Positions 51,402 through 60,234 of a stretch of DNA of 64,000 nucleotides are shown here, in pieces. Positions within the stretch are counted from its first letter, which is position 1. Every line of letters begins with the position of its first letter. Location: assembly GCA_001915025.1 (NCBI GenBank), contig MNDR01000092.1, positions 1 to 64,000 of the forward strand, read 5' to 3'. The notes beneath the pieces were generated by a model that was given only the letters and a program-made list of their open reading frames with translations, had not been told where the DNA came from and ran no database searches. The position numbers were made by a program, and so were the translations under genes. This DNA comes from Gemmatimonadetes bacterium 13_2_20CM_2_65_7 (GTDB taxonomy: Bacteria; Gemmatimonadota; Gemmatimonadetes; Gemmatimonadales; GWC2-71-9).

Positions 51402-51965
51402 ATGACCGCGTTGTCCGCGCTGTGGCTGCCCATCCTCGTGTCGGCTGTCGCGGTGTTCGTCGTGAGCTCGATCATTCACATGACGCCGCTGTGGCACAAG
51501 ACGGATTATCCGCGCTTCACGAATGAAGACCGCGTGCTGGACGCGCTCCGTCCGATGGGGATCCCGCCGGGCGATTACATGATGCCGCGGCCGGCGAGCT
51601 CCGCGGAGATGCGGTCGCCCGAGTTCAAGGAAAAGATGAAGCGCGGGCCAGCCGTGATGATGACCGTGTTCCCGCCATGGACAGGCTCGATGGCGTCGAA
51701 TCTCTCGCAGTGGTTCGTGTACTGCATCATCGTCAGCGTGTTTGCGGCGTACATCGCGGGCTCGGCGGTCCCGCCGGGGGCGCCGACATTCGCGGCGATC
51801 TGCCGCTATGTGGGGGTGACGGCGTTCGCCGGCTACACACTCGCGCTCTGGCAAATGTCCATCTGGTATCGGCGGGCGTGGAGCATGACGCTCAAGTCCA
51901 CGTTCGACGGCGTGATCTACGCGCTCGTGACGTGCGCGGTGTTCACCTGGATGTGGCCGCACTGA
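51402..51965 (+). CDS. four-helix membrane protein, unknown
   Basis: 187 residues with AGGAG upstream. Helix 1 (LWLPILVSAVAVFVVSSIIHM), a cytoplasmic or periplasmic loop of about 75 residues with PMGIPPGDYMMPRP and a Met-rich stretch, then three helices (FVYCIIVSVFAAYIAG, VGVTAFAGYTLALW, VIYALVTCAVFTWMW). No named family recognised beyond a widespread hypothetical. Ends 13 nt into the deacetylase gene. Confidence 0.75.
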   Translation: MTALSALWLPILVSAVAVFVVSSIIHMTPLWHKTDYPRFTNEDRVLDALRPMGIPPGDYMMPRPASSAEMRSPEFKEKMKRGPAVMMTVFPPWTGSMASNLSQWFVYCIIVSVFAAYIAGSAVPPGAPTFAAICRYVGVTAFAGYTLALWQMSIWYRRAWSMTLKSTFDGVIYALVTCAVFTWMWPH

Positions 51966-52777
51966 CGACGGCACCGGTTCTCTGTTATCACCGCATCGGC
52001 GGCCCGCTCGAGCTGGGAGTGACTCGGGTGGGCCGTTCGGTTTTTGCGCGACAGATGACGGCGCTGACACGCGCGGGTTGGCGGACATTATCACTAGACG
52101 AGTTCGCTGATGCACGCACGAGGCACGACGCACGACGCACGTTTTTACTGACATTCGACGACGGTTACGCCTCCCTCGCCGAGCACGCCTACCCGATTCT
52201 CGCCGACCTCGGCTTCACGGCCACGACGTTTCTGATCACCGATTACGTCGGCAAGACAAACGACTGGGATGTGCGCTACACCTGGAACCGGCTCGACCAT
52301 CTGACCTGGCGGCAGATCGAGCAGTGGCGAGCCCGCGGCTTTCAGTTTGCCTCGCACGGGGCGACACACCGCCGTCTCACCTGGCTGGCCGATCATGATC
52401 TCGCTACTGAACTGGGGCGCGCGCGCGCGCAGTTGGTGGAGCGTCTCGGTCCCGACGGCGGTACCGCCATTGCGTATCCGTTTGGCGCCGTCGATGAGCG
52501 TGTGGCGGAGTGCGCTCGTGCCGCCGGCTACGATCTGGGGTTCGCCGGCGTGAAGGGAAATGGCGACCGCCTGCATCTCTCGCGGGTGCCGGTCTATACG
52601 TGGGACGTGGGGGACGTGCCATTCGGCTTGCGGAATGATGCGCTGGGAGTGTTAGGGCGGGTTGTAGCCAACGCCGCGAATCGCTGCGCCATCGGTACGT
52701 CCATCATGCAACTGGCTAAACGAAAAACCTCGCCGCGACCGGAATCAATTGCGGGTGCCGTATCAACGCGTGCGTGA
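51953..52777 (+). CDS. polysaccharide deacetylase (NodB-homology) protein
   Basis: 274 residues from GTG 51953, overlapping the membrane protein by 13 nt; the ORF-track start lies within it. CYHRIG start strand, TFDDGYAS (catalytic Asp pair), SHGATHRRL (His-x3-His metal ligands) and IAYPFGAVDERV. No signal peptide, so acts in the cytoplasm or is exported otherwise. Family removes N-acetyl groups from amino sugars. Carries a 3.7-copy GCACGAC heptad repeat, and its 3' end overlaps the convergent reductase by 62 bp. Confidence 0.9.
   Translation: MAALTTAPVLCYHRIGGPLELGVTRVGRSVFARQMTALTRAGWRTLSLDEFADARTRHDARRTFLLTFDDGYASLAEHAYPILADLGFTATTFLITDYVGKTNDWDVRYTWNRLDHLTWRQIEQWRARGFQFASHGATHRRLTWLADHDLATELGRARAQLVERLGPDGGTAIAYPFGAVDERVAECARAAGYDLGFAGVKGNGDRLHLSRVPVYTWDVGDVPFGLRNDALGVLGRVVANAANRCAIGTSIMQLAKRKTSPRPESIAGAVSTRA
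52116..52141 (+). repeat. heptanucleotide tandem repeat, GCACGA(G/C) x 3.7
   Basis: GCACGAG, GCACGAC, GCACGAC, then partial GCACG, inside the deacetylase frame just before TFDDGYAS. Confidence 0.8.
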
Positions 52778-53891
52778 AAACGCGGCCGATGGTTCGTTTA
52801 TCCGGTGCAATGCCGTTGACGGTCCGCGCCAGGCTGTTGTAGAACGCGTCGTCCATGTGCTCCAGCGCCTGTTTGATGCGGTAATACTTGAGGTGGTCCT
52901 CGCCGAGTAGGTCCATCCACGCTTTGTGATAGGCTGATAGGCGCCGCTCGCTCGTGTCGCGTTCGCGAATGGCCGCAGCGGCCGTGCAGCCCGCCAGGCG
53001 TCCCGCCTTCATCGCGTTGTTGATGCCGCCGCCCGACAGCGGATTGATCATGTGCGCGGCGTCGCCCGCGATCATCACGCCGTCCGCGTATGGCTGCTTG
53101 ATCGTCGTGTGCACGATCACGCCGCCGACGGTGTATCCGGTTCGCGCTCCATTCGGGAAGCGGCGCGCGATCCAGGCATCGAGATACTGGCGCGCGTTGC
53201 GGCCGTCCGTCTTCAGCGCGACGAGCCCGAGACCCACGTTCGCCACGCCGACTGCTTTCGGAAAAATCCAGGCGTAACCGCCCGGGGCGATCGCGTCACT
53301 GAACTGTAGGTAGATCGCATCCGGATCGAAGTCGATTCCCTGGAGCACATACTGCGCGCACGACTCCATGTCCCGCGAAGGCACGCGCGTGTCGAGTCCA
53401 GCCCAACGCCCGACCATCGTTTCGACGCCATCGGCACCGACGACCACGCGCGCCTGATAGACCGTCTCGTTGCCGCGTTCCATCACGCGCACGTGCCAGC
53501 GGCCGTCGCCATTGCGCGTCATCGCCGTCGCTTCGGCGCCCACCAACACCGCAGCCCCTGTCGCTGCCGCTTGGGCTGCGAGATAGGCATCGAAGCGCGT
53601 GCGGTCCAGAATCCAGCCGAGACCGCAGTCGGCGAGCGCGACCTCGGTGTCGTCGGGGGCCTGGAAGATGACGCTGGTGATCCGCCGGGACGTCCAGTCC
53701 GCGCGATCGGGGTTGGCGAACTCCCGCAACCCGGCGTCGCCTACACCCTCGGCGCAGCGGACCGGCGCCCCCACGGCGCGGTCGCGTTCCAACAGGACGA
53801 CGTCGAGCTCGGGCGCAGCCTGCTTCGCGTGCCACGCCGCGACCGATCCAGCCGGCCCCGCGCCGACGACAAGGACGTCGACGTTAGGCAT
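52716..53891 (-). CDS. geranylgeranyl-reductase-family FAD-dependent oxidoreductase
   Basis: 391 residues from ATG 53891, overlapping the ferredoxin stop by 8 nt. FAD-binding VLVVGAGPAGSVAAWHA at the N-terminus, the family's conserved RCAEGVGDAGL and GGYAWIFPKA (Y-x-W-x-F-P), and GVMIAGDAAHMINPLSGGGINNAMKAG for the flavin ribityl. Relatives saturate geranylgeranyl chains (menaquinone MenJ, archaeal lipids, chlorophyll). With the adjacent ferredoxin as electron source, a role in reducing the isoprenoid tail of menaquinone or another lipid is likely. Convergent 62-bp overlap with the deacetylase. Confidence 0.9.
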   Translation of the reverse strand: MPNVDVLVVGAGPAGSVAAWHAKQAAPELDVVLLERDRAVGAPVRCAEGVGDAGLREFANPDRADWTSRRITSVIFQAPDDTEVALADCGLGWILDRTRFDAYLAAQAAATGAAVLVGAEATAMTRNGDGRWHVRVMERGNETVYQARVVVGADGVETMVGRWAGLDTRVPSRDMESCAQYVLQGIDFDPDAIYLQFSDAIAPGGYAWIFPKAVGVANVGLGLVALKTDGRNARQYLDAWIARRFPNGARTGYTVGGVIVHTTIKQPYADGVMIAGDAAHMINPLSGGGINNAMKAGRLAGCTAAAAIRERDTSERRLSAYHKAWMDLLGEDHLKYYRIKQALEHMDDAFYNSLARTVNGIAPDKRTIGRVFTHALIRHPQLIPVAARFFV

Positions 53892-54087
53892 AGGCAACCA
53901 TCGACAGCGCTCCAACGGGGCAGGGACCGACGCACTTCTCGCAGCCGGTGCAGGATTCGCGATCGACGGTCAGGATGTTCGACTCGAGGTGGATCGACTC
54001 AGGTGGACACAGCGGAAGGCACAAGCCGCAGCGGTCGCACATTGCGAGGTCAACCACAGCAATTGTCTCTGGCGTGACGCGACGCAT
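53884..54087 (-). CDS. 2[4Fe-4S] ferredoxin
   Basis: 67 residues. Two full cluster motifs, CDRCGLCLPLCP and CTGCEKCVGPCP (C-x2-C-x2-C-x3-C-P). Its 3' end overlaps the start of the geranylgeranyl-reductase-like gene, implying it is the electron donor. Upstream, 54088-54176 has no recognisable feature. Confidence 0.93.
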   Translation of the reverse strand: MRRVTPETIAVVDLAMCDRCGLCLPLCPPESIHLESNILTVDRESCTGCEKCVGPCPVGALSMVAYA

Positions 54088-54176
54088 GGCGGAACGGTAC
54101 TGATGAGTCAGAAAGCCGTCAACCTAGAAGCGCAGGTCTTGCTTGCAGTTACGCTCTCCGATACGTTTGCAACCCA

Positions 54177-55847
54177 ATGCCAGCAAAACTCGTTTTCGTT
54201 TCCCTTGCACTCCTCGTTTGCCCTGCGATCACGCGTGCGCAGACCAGTGCGCCTCCCCCGGACATGTCGACCGACTCACTGCGCTTCGCGCTCTACGCGC
54301 TCGCGGACGATTCCATGGGCGGGCGCCAGACGGGTGAGCTGGGCGACTGGAAGGCGCAGGAGTGGATCGCCGCGCAGTTCCGTCGCTTGGGACTGCAGCC
54401 GGCCGGCGACAACGGGACGTTTTTCCAGGTCATCCCGTTTAAGCGCGTGTTTGTTGATACGTCGTCCCGTATAACGATCGTTCGGACGCAGACGACGTTA
54501 GCCGTGGGCCGTGATATGCTTCCATTCGGCGGGCGCTCGACGTGGTCGCTCGCGGCTGTGCGCCCGGTGTTTGGCGGATGGGTCGACCGGCCCGATAGTT
54601 GGCTCGATTCCACGACTGCGCGCGGACGACTCATCGTCCTGGCGGTTCCCGATTCCGCGCGCAATCTCCGGCAGATCTTCGGCGGACTGGCACAGGTGCG
54701 GCAGTCGCCCGCGTACAAGGTTGCCGCGGGACTCGCCGTCGTGGGGCTCGATCGTCTGGCGCCGGATCTGCTGCCGCAATTCCTTGCCGGTCGAATCACC
54801 ACCGATACGACGCCGTTACCAACGACTGGACCGGCGCCGTTACTCCTCGTCACGCCAGCCGCCGGCCGTGCTCTGCTAGGGGCTGACCCGTCCACGGCGC
54901 GGCAGGGCCAGCTCGGCGATTCTCTGAGCGGCGAGATCCGCAATCTTCGCACGCCACTCGCCTACCCATCGCGCAACGTGGTCGCGGTGCTGCCCGGACG
55001 CGATTCGGTGCTCCGCCGGGAATACGTCTCGGTCAGCGCGCATCACGACCATGTGGGATTCACCGGCCGCCCTGTCGACCACGACTCGACGTACGCGTTC
55101 AATCGCGTTGTCCGTCCCATGGGCGCCGACTCCCCGATGCGGGCGGCCACGCCGGCCGAGTCCAGTCGCGTGCAGTCGATGCGTGACAGCCTGCGCGCGG
55201 CGCACCGTCCCCGCGCCGACTCCGTCTTCAACGGCGCCGATGACGATGGATCGGGAACGGTAGCGCTGCTCGAAATCGCGCGCACGCTCTCGCGGAGCGG
55301 GGGCACGAGGCGGTCGGTGCTGTTCGTCTCGCATGCTGCTGAGGAACGCGGACTGCTGGGCTCTGCGTGGTATACCGATCATCCGACCGTCGCGCGCGAC
55401 TCGATCGTCGGAGAGGTCGACATGGACATGATCGGTCGAGGCAACGCGACGGATCTACCCAAGGGCGGCACGACCTATCTGGAAGTCGTAGGGGCCCGGC
55501 GCCTATCGAAGCAATACGGGGACCTGCTCGAGCAGGCGAACGCGACGCTGCCAACGCCCTTCGTTTTCGACTACGAATTCGACGCTCCCGGCCACCCGCT
55601 GCAGTACTACTGCCGGGCCGACCATTACAGCTATGCACGCTATGGCATTCCGTCGGTCTCGTTGTCGCGCGGCGAGCATGCCGATTACCACCAGGTCACC
55701 GACGAGCCGGCGTACATCGACTACAGGGCATTAGCTCGCGTCGCGACACTGGCCCGCAACTTTGTGACGGCCGTCGCAAACCGGGACCAGCGCCCCACCC
55801 TTGATGGTCCTAAGCCCAGCGATCCCCACGTCGCGTGCCGCCAATGA
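54177..55847 (+). CDS. secreted M28-family zinc peptidase
   Basis: 556 residues. Signal peptide VFVSLALLVCPAITRAQ. Peptidase M28 domain with both zinc sites: SAHHDHVG (first His/Asp region), NGADDDGSGT (bridging Asp), AAEERGLLGS (catalytic and metal Glu), VDMDMIGR (Asp) and HADYHQVTDE (last His). Insertion of a protease-associated-like domain (about 110-275) precedes the catalytic core. Likely aminopeptidase scavenging peptides outside the cytoplasm. No operon partner on its strand. Confidence 0.92.
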   Translation: MPAKLVFVSLALLVCPAITRAQTSAPPPDMSTDSLRFALYALADDSMGGRQTGELGDWKAQEWIAAQFRRLGLQPAGDNGTFFQVIPFKRVFVDTSSRITIVRTQTTLAVGRDMLPFGGRSTWSLAAVRPVFGGWVDRPDSWLDSTTARGRLIVLAVPDSARNLRQIFGGLAQVRQSPAYKVAAGLAVVGLDRLAPDLLPQFLAGRITTDTTPLPTTGPAPLLLVTPAAGRALLGADPSTARQGQLGDSLSGEIRNLRTPLAYPSRNVVAVLPGRDSVLRREYVSVSAHHDHVGFTGRPVDHDSTYAFNRVVRPMGADSPMRAATPAESSRVQSMRDSLRAAHRPRADSVFNGADDDGSGTVALLEIARTLSRSGGTRRSVLFVSHAAEERGLLGSAWYTDHPTVARDSIVGEVDMDMIGRGNATDLPKGGTTYLEVVGARRLSKQYGDLLEQANATLPTPFVFDYEFDAPGHPLQYYCRADHYSYARYGIPSVSLSRGEHADYHQVTDEPAYIDYRALARVATLARNFVTAVANRDQRPTLDGPKPSDPHVACRQ

Positions 55848-55927
55848 CGTTCCTTGCTTGAGGTTACGCATTTCATTAGCTTGAGCCGTTCTCGTTAACC
55901 CGCCGTTACCCCTTTACCGACGATCAC

Positions 55928-56971
55928 GTGCCGCCACGCTGGCTGAATTTTAGAATGGGTGCCTGGAGCCCGGCGAACGAAATCGCCGTAGATCTTGGCA
56001 CCGCGAATACACTCGTCTACGTCCGCGGCGAAGGGATCGTTCTCAACGAGCCCTCCGTCGTCGCCATTGAAAAAGCCACCGGCAAAGTCAAAGGCATCGG
56101 CCTCGAAGCGAAGCGCATGCTCGGCCGCACGCCGGACGGTGTCCTCGCCGTGCGACCGCTGAAGGACGGCGTGATCGCCGACTTCGACGTGACCGAGAAA
56201 ATGCTCCGCTTCTTCCTCAAGACGATCATCGACCGTCATCTCTTCCGCGTGCGTCCGAAAGTGATCGTGTGCGTGCCGAGTGGCATCACCGAAGTAGAGA
56301 AGCGCGCCGTGCGGGATTCGGCGCAGTCGGCCGGCGCGAAGGAGGTCTACATGGTTGCCGAGCCGATGGCGGCCGCGATCGGGGTGGGTTTGCCGGTTGA
56401 GACACCGACGGGGAACATGGTGATCGACATTGGCGGTGGCACGACGGAGATCGCCGTGATCGCGCTGTCGGGGATCGTGTCCGACACGTCGATCCGCACC
56501 GGCGGCGATGAGCTCGATCAGGCGATCGTGCAGTTCATGCGCAAGAATTACAACCTGCTCATCGGGGAGCCGACCGCGGAGCAGATCAAGATTCAGATCG
56601 GCTCGGCTGCACCCATCGGTGAGGAGCGCGAGATGGAAGTGAAGGGGCGCGATCTCGTCTCCGGCATTCCGAAGATCGTGCGCGTGCATTCGAGCGAGAT
56701 CCGCGAAGCCGTGCAGGAGCCGATCCAGCAGATCGTCGACGCGGTGCGGCGCGCGCTCGAGATCACGCCGCCGGAGCTCGCCTCCGACATCGTCGACCGC
56801 GGCATCGTCATGACCGGCGGCGGCGCCCTGATTCGCGGACTCGACCTGCTGCTCCAACAGGAGACCGGCCTGCCGATTCACCTGGACGAGGACCCCATGA
56901 CCTGCGTGGTGCGTGGGGCGGGGCGGATCCTCGACGCTCCCGAGAAATACCGCAACGTCCTGACGACTTAG
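55928..56971 (+). CDS. mreB: rod-shape determining actin homologue MreB
   Basis: 347 residues, GTG start (an internal ATG at 55954 is an alternative). Forms membrane filaments guiding lateral wall synthesis. Actin-family phosphate 1 IAVDLGTANTLVYV, connect 1, phosphate 2 GNMVIDIGGGTTEIAVI, VAEPMAAAIGVGLPV and adenosine motif GIVMTGGGALIRGLD. Heads the mreBCD-mrdA-rodA operon; the 80-nt spacer upstream contains only weak promoter-like boxes. Confidence 0.97.
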   Translation: MPPRWLNFRMGAWSPANEIAVDLGTANTLVYVRGEGIVLNEPSVVAIEKATGKVKGIGLEAKRMLGRTPDGVLAVRPLKDGVIADFDVTEKMLRFFLKTIIDRHLFRVRPKVIVCVPSGITEVEKRAVRDSAQSAGAKEVYMVAEPMAAAIGVGLPVETPTGNMVIDIGGGTTEIAVIALSGIVSDTSIRTGGDELDQAIVQFMRKNYNLLIGEPTAEQIKIQIGSAAPIGEEREMEVKGRDLVSGIPKIVRVHSSEIREAVQEPIQQIVDAVRRALEITPPELASDIVDRGIVMTGGGALIRGLDLLLQQETGLPIHLDEDPMTCVVRGAGRILDAPEKYRNVLTT

Positions 56972-56975
56972 CCGC

Positions 56976-57854
56976 ATGGCGATCGGAACGGATCGCTACG
57001 CTTCGCGCGCCGACACGCTGCTCTTCATCGCCTGCGTGGGCCTTTCGATTGCCGCGCTGAGCCTGCCTCCCCAATGGCGCGACCCGCTTGCGCAGGGATT
57101 GCGGCAGAGCGTGCTCGCGCCATTTCTCTTTCTCCAACGGCAAACCGAGCTCCTCGCCGCCGCGCGCTACCGCTACGACGCCGTCGTGGCGCAGCGCGAT
57201 TCGGTCGCGCTCGCCGCGACATTTCTGCCGGAGCTGCGCAGCGAGAACGCGCGGCTGCGCGGGTTGCTCGGCCTCAGTGCGCGGCTCGGCGGTGGCTACG
57301 TCTCGGCCGAGATTCTGCATCAGCCCGAACCGACGAACCCGTTGAGCTTCGTCGTGTCCGCGGGGCGGCGCGAAGGCGTTCGCCCGCTCTCGGCCGTGGT
57401 GAGTCCCGAAGGATTGGTCGGACTGGTAGCGAATGTCGATGAACACACGAGCGTGGTGCTGAGCTGGGCGCATCCGGAGTTTCGCGCCAGCGCCATCGCG
57501 ACCGACGGCAGCGTGGTCGGCATTGCCGCCCCCCACGGCGCCGATGGCCCCAGCGTCTGGCTCCTCGAGTTGCAGGGTGTGCTCTACCGCCAACAGGTCC
57601 CCGCGGGTACGGTCATCGTGACATCCGGCCTCGGCGGGGTGTTTCCGCGCGGCATTCCCATCGGCGCCGTGATCGGACCGGCCGGTGAAGCGAAGGGGTG
57701 GGGCCGGACGTACCTGGTGCGTCCCGCTGTGCATCCCGCGGCACTGTCGCACGTGATGATATTGACTGCACCGCGTTCCACCGGCACCGACCTGCGCAAT
57801 GCGTTCACCGCGGGGCAGGACACCGCTTCCCGCAGCGAGGCGCCACCGCAATGA
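56976..57854 (+). CDS. mreC: rod-shape determining protein MreC
   Basis: 292 residues. Short cytoplasmic start, one membrane helix (LLFIACVGLSIAALSLPP), coiled coil (about 50-100, LLAAARYRYDAVVAQRDSVALAATFLPELRSENARL), then the beta-domain typical of MreC (FVVSAGRREGVRPLSAVVSPEGLVG, GTVIVTSGLGGVFPRGIPIG). Periplasmic scaffold linking MreB to the wall synthases. ATGA junction with mreD. Confidence 0.95.
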   Translation: MAIGTDRYASRADTLLFIACVGLSIAALSLPPQWRDPLAQGLRQSVLAPFLFLQRQTELLAAARYRYDAVVAQRDSVALAATFLPELRSENARLRGLLGLSARLGGGYVSAEILHQPEPTNPLSFVVSAGRREGVRPLSAVVSPEGLVGLVANVDEHTSVVLSWAHPEFRASAIATDGSVVGIAAPHGADGPSVWLLELQGVLYRQQVPAGTVIVTSGLGGVFPRGIPIGAVIGPAGEAKGWGRTYLVRPAVHPAALSHVMILTAPRSTGTDLRNAFTAGQDTASRSEAPPQ

Positions 57855-58348
57855 GACGTACCGATCGCTATCGCTATCCGATCATGATGACGCTGCTCAT
57901 TCTGCTGCAGTTCACCGTACGCAGCCGGCTCGGCGGCGATCGCATCGCGCCGGATTTTCTGCTGCTCGCGTTGCTGATCTACACGATCCGCGCCGAGCCC
58001 GGGCGCAGCGCGGCCGTCGGATTCGCTGTGGGCCTGTTACGCGATGCGCTCACACCGGCAAGCTTCGGCGCCGGGGCGTTGGCGCACACGCTCGTGGGAT
58101 TCTTCTCGTCGTGGGCGAAAGCGGTGTTCTTCGCCGAGCATGTATTCGTGAAGGGTTGTCTGTTCTTTGCCGGCACCTGGCTCCGCAATTTCATTGTGCT
58201 CCTGGTCTCGGGTCGGTTGCAGGGCTCGCAAGTAGCGTGGGAGCTGCTGGTCTGGTCGCCCTTGCAGGGGCTGACGACCGCAATCGTCGGCGTCTCCGTC
58301 ATGTGGTTCTTCCGCGGCTGGTTGTCGCCCCGGCGGAGCACGGCGTGA
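57851..58348 (+). CDS. mreD: rod-shape determining protein MreD
   Basis: 165 residues from ATG 57851 (ATGA with mreC). Four to five membrane helices (YPIMMTLLILLQFTV, DFLLLALLIYTIR, VGFAVGLLRDALTPASFGAGALAHTLVGFF, GLTTAIVGVSVMWFF) with the MreD hallmark G-F-x-x-G-L-x-x-D. Couples by GTGA to mrdA. Confidence 0.93.
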   Translation: MRRTDRYRYPIMMTLLILLQFTVRSRLGGDRIAPDFLLLALLIYTIRAEPGRSAAVGFAVGLLRDALTPASFGAGALAHTLVGFFSSWAKAVFFAEHVFVKGCLFFAGTWLRNFIVLLVSGRLQGSQVAWELLVWSPLQGLTTAIVGVSVMWFFRGWLSPRRSTA

Positions 58349-60234
58349 GCGCGTTTCATCCGCATCTACTCGATCGCCGCCTGGGCTTGGCGCGCGGCGT
58401 CGTCTGGGTGGTGGTCGGCATCCTCATACTGTCGTTCTTTCGCGTCCAGATCCTCGGTCACGGCAAGTATCAATTGCAGTCGGAGACCAACCGGCTGCGC
58501 CCGATTCCGCTCCCGGCGCCCCGCGGCGTCATTTACGATCGCAACGGACGCGTGCTCGCAGAAAATGTCCCCGGCTACACAGTGTCCCTGTTGCCGGCAC
58601 CCGAAGCGAACCTGCGCTCCACGCTCGCGCGCATCGCGTCGATCGCCAACATCGACAGCGCGGGAATTGAACGGGCGCTGCAGCGCGCGCGACGGGCGCC
58701 GTACCAGCCGGCGCTGGTTCTGGGTGACGCGCCGTTCACGGTGGTGTCCGCTCTGGAAGAGCGACGCGTCGCCATTCCGGGATTGCTCATTCAGGCCGAG
58801 CCCAAGCGCTTCTACCCGGACACCGCGGTCGTCGCGCACTTGATTGGCTATGTCGGCGAGGTCACGGAGGCCGAGCGCGCGTCCAGCCGTTTTGCGGCCG
58901 TGCGGCTCGGCGGGCTCGTGGGCAAGTACGGCTTAGAGCTCGAGTACGACGATACCTTGCGAGGCTCGGAGGGCCTCCGCTTCGTAGAAGTCAGTGCCAA
59001 AGGACAGATGGTGCGTGACGCGGAAGCGGCTGCGAACCTGAATCCGGTGCCGGGCAAAGATCTGCACACGACGATCGATCTCGATCTGCAGCGGTTCATC
59101 TCTCGGATCTTCCCCGGCGGCAAGCGCGGAGCGGTTATCGCGCTAAATCCGAATACCGGAGAAGTGCTGGCGCTCTATAGCGCACCGGGATTCGATCCCA
59201 ACGCCTTTGTTGGGGGAATCTCCGCGCCGTACTGGCGCTCGCTCAACGAGAGTGCCGCGCATCCGCTGCTCGATCGCGCCATCCAGGCGCGGTATCCGCC
59301 GGGCTCCACGTGGAAGTTGGCCGTGGCGGCGATGGCGCTGAAGCGCGGCATCGTGGGACCGCGCAGCAAAATGCCGATCCCCTGCCGCGGCGGGTTGCAG
59401 TACGGGAATCGTTACTTCCGGTGCTGGGACGCGCGCGGCCACGGTGCGCTGACGCTCACGGAGGCCATCGCGCAGAGCTGCGACGTCTATTTCTACCAGC
59501 TCGGTATCAAGCTTGGGGTCTCGTCGCTGCTCGAGGATGCGAATGCCTGGGGATTCCGCGGACGTACGGGGATCGATCTCCCCGGAGAGCTGCCATCGGA
59601 GTTCCCGACGGGACCCGAGTACTACGATCGCATTTACGGTCCGCGCCGCTGGACGTCCGCCGTCGCGCTGAACCTCGCGATCGGGCAAGGCGAGAACGCG
59701 CAGACGCTCGTGCAGATGGTGCGGCTGTACCAGCAGCTCGCGAGCGATGGCAACATGCGGACGCCGTTCGTCGTGCGGCCCGCCGCTGGCGGGGCTGCGA
59801 GCGCCGAGCACGTGTCCCTCGATCTCAGCGCCGAGCAGCTGGCGACGCTGCGGCGCGCGATGATCGCCGTGGTGGAGCAGGGCACCGCGCGCGGCTCGCG
59901 GCTCGCGAGTCTGTCGATCGCGGGAAAAACGGGTACGGCGCAGAACCCGCACGGTCCGAATCACGGATGGTTCATCGGCTTCGCGCCGCCCGACAAGCCG
60001 GAAATCGTCGTCGGGGCAATCGTCGAGTTCGCGCGCGAGGGACCGTACGTAGCGCCGCTCGTGTCGCGCACGATAGCGCATTATCTCGGCATCGACGATC
60101 GCAGCGCGGCAGCGATGCGGGTCGTGCTGCCCTCCGACTCAGCGCCGCAACCCTTCCAGCTCCCGGGAACGCCGCAGGATACGTTGCCCGCGACTCCGGC
60201 CGACAGTGTTCTCCCGCGTCCGCCAACTCGATAA
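58345..60234 (+). CDS. mrdA: penicillin-binding protein 2 (peptidoglycan transpeptidase)
   Basis: 629 residues from GTG 58345 (GTGA with mreD). Membrane anchor (LARGVVWVVVGILILSFF), dimerisation domain (LRPIPLPAPRGVIYDRNGRVLAEN), transpeptidase with active Ser in GSTWKL (about 321), SCD triad motif in SCDVYFYQLG and KTGTAQNPHG (about 527). Cross-links lateral wall with RodA. Overlaps rodA by 29 nt. Confidence 0.96.
   Translation: MSAFHPHLLDRRLGLARGVVWVVVGILILSFFRVQILGHGKYQLQSETNRLRPIPLPAPRGVIYDRNGRVLAENVPGYTVSLLPAPEANLRSTLARIASIANIDSAGIERALQRARRAPYQPALVLGDAPFTVVSALEERRVAIPGLLIQAEPKRFYPDTAVVAHLIGYVGEVTEAERASSRFAAVRLGGLVGKYGLELEYDDTLRGSEGLRFVEVSAKGQMVRDAEAAANLNPVPGKDLHTTIDLDLQRFISRIFPGGKRGAVIALNPNTGEVLALYSAPGFDPNAFVGGISAPYWRSLNESAAHPLLDRAIQARYPPGSTWKLAVAAMALKRGIVGPRSKMPIPCRGGLQYGNRYFRCWDARGHGALTLTEAIAQSCDVYFYQLGIKLGVSSLLEDANAWGFRGRTGIDLPGELPSEFPTGPEYYDRIYGPRRWTSAVALNLAIGQGENAQTLVQMVRLYQQLASDGNMRTPFVVRPAAGGAASAEHVSLDLSAEQLATLRRAMIAVVEQGTARGSRLASLSIAGKTGTAQNPHGPNHGWFIGFAPPDKPEIVVGAIVEFAREGPYVAPLVSRTIAHYLGIDDRSAAAMRVVLPSDSAPQPFQLPGTPQDTLPATPADSVLPRPPTR

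Noticed and set aside
13617-52141. Heptad repeats as CRISPR or mobile-element remnants
   Set aside because: No spacers, no direct-repeat/spacer alternation, no cas, transposase or integrase genes nearby.
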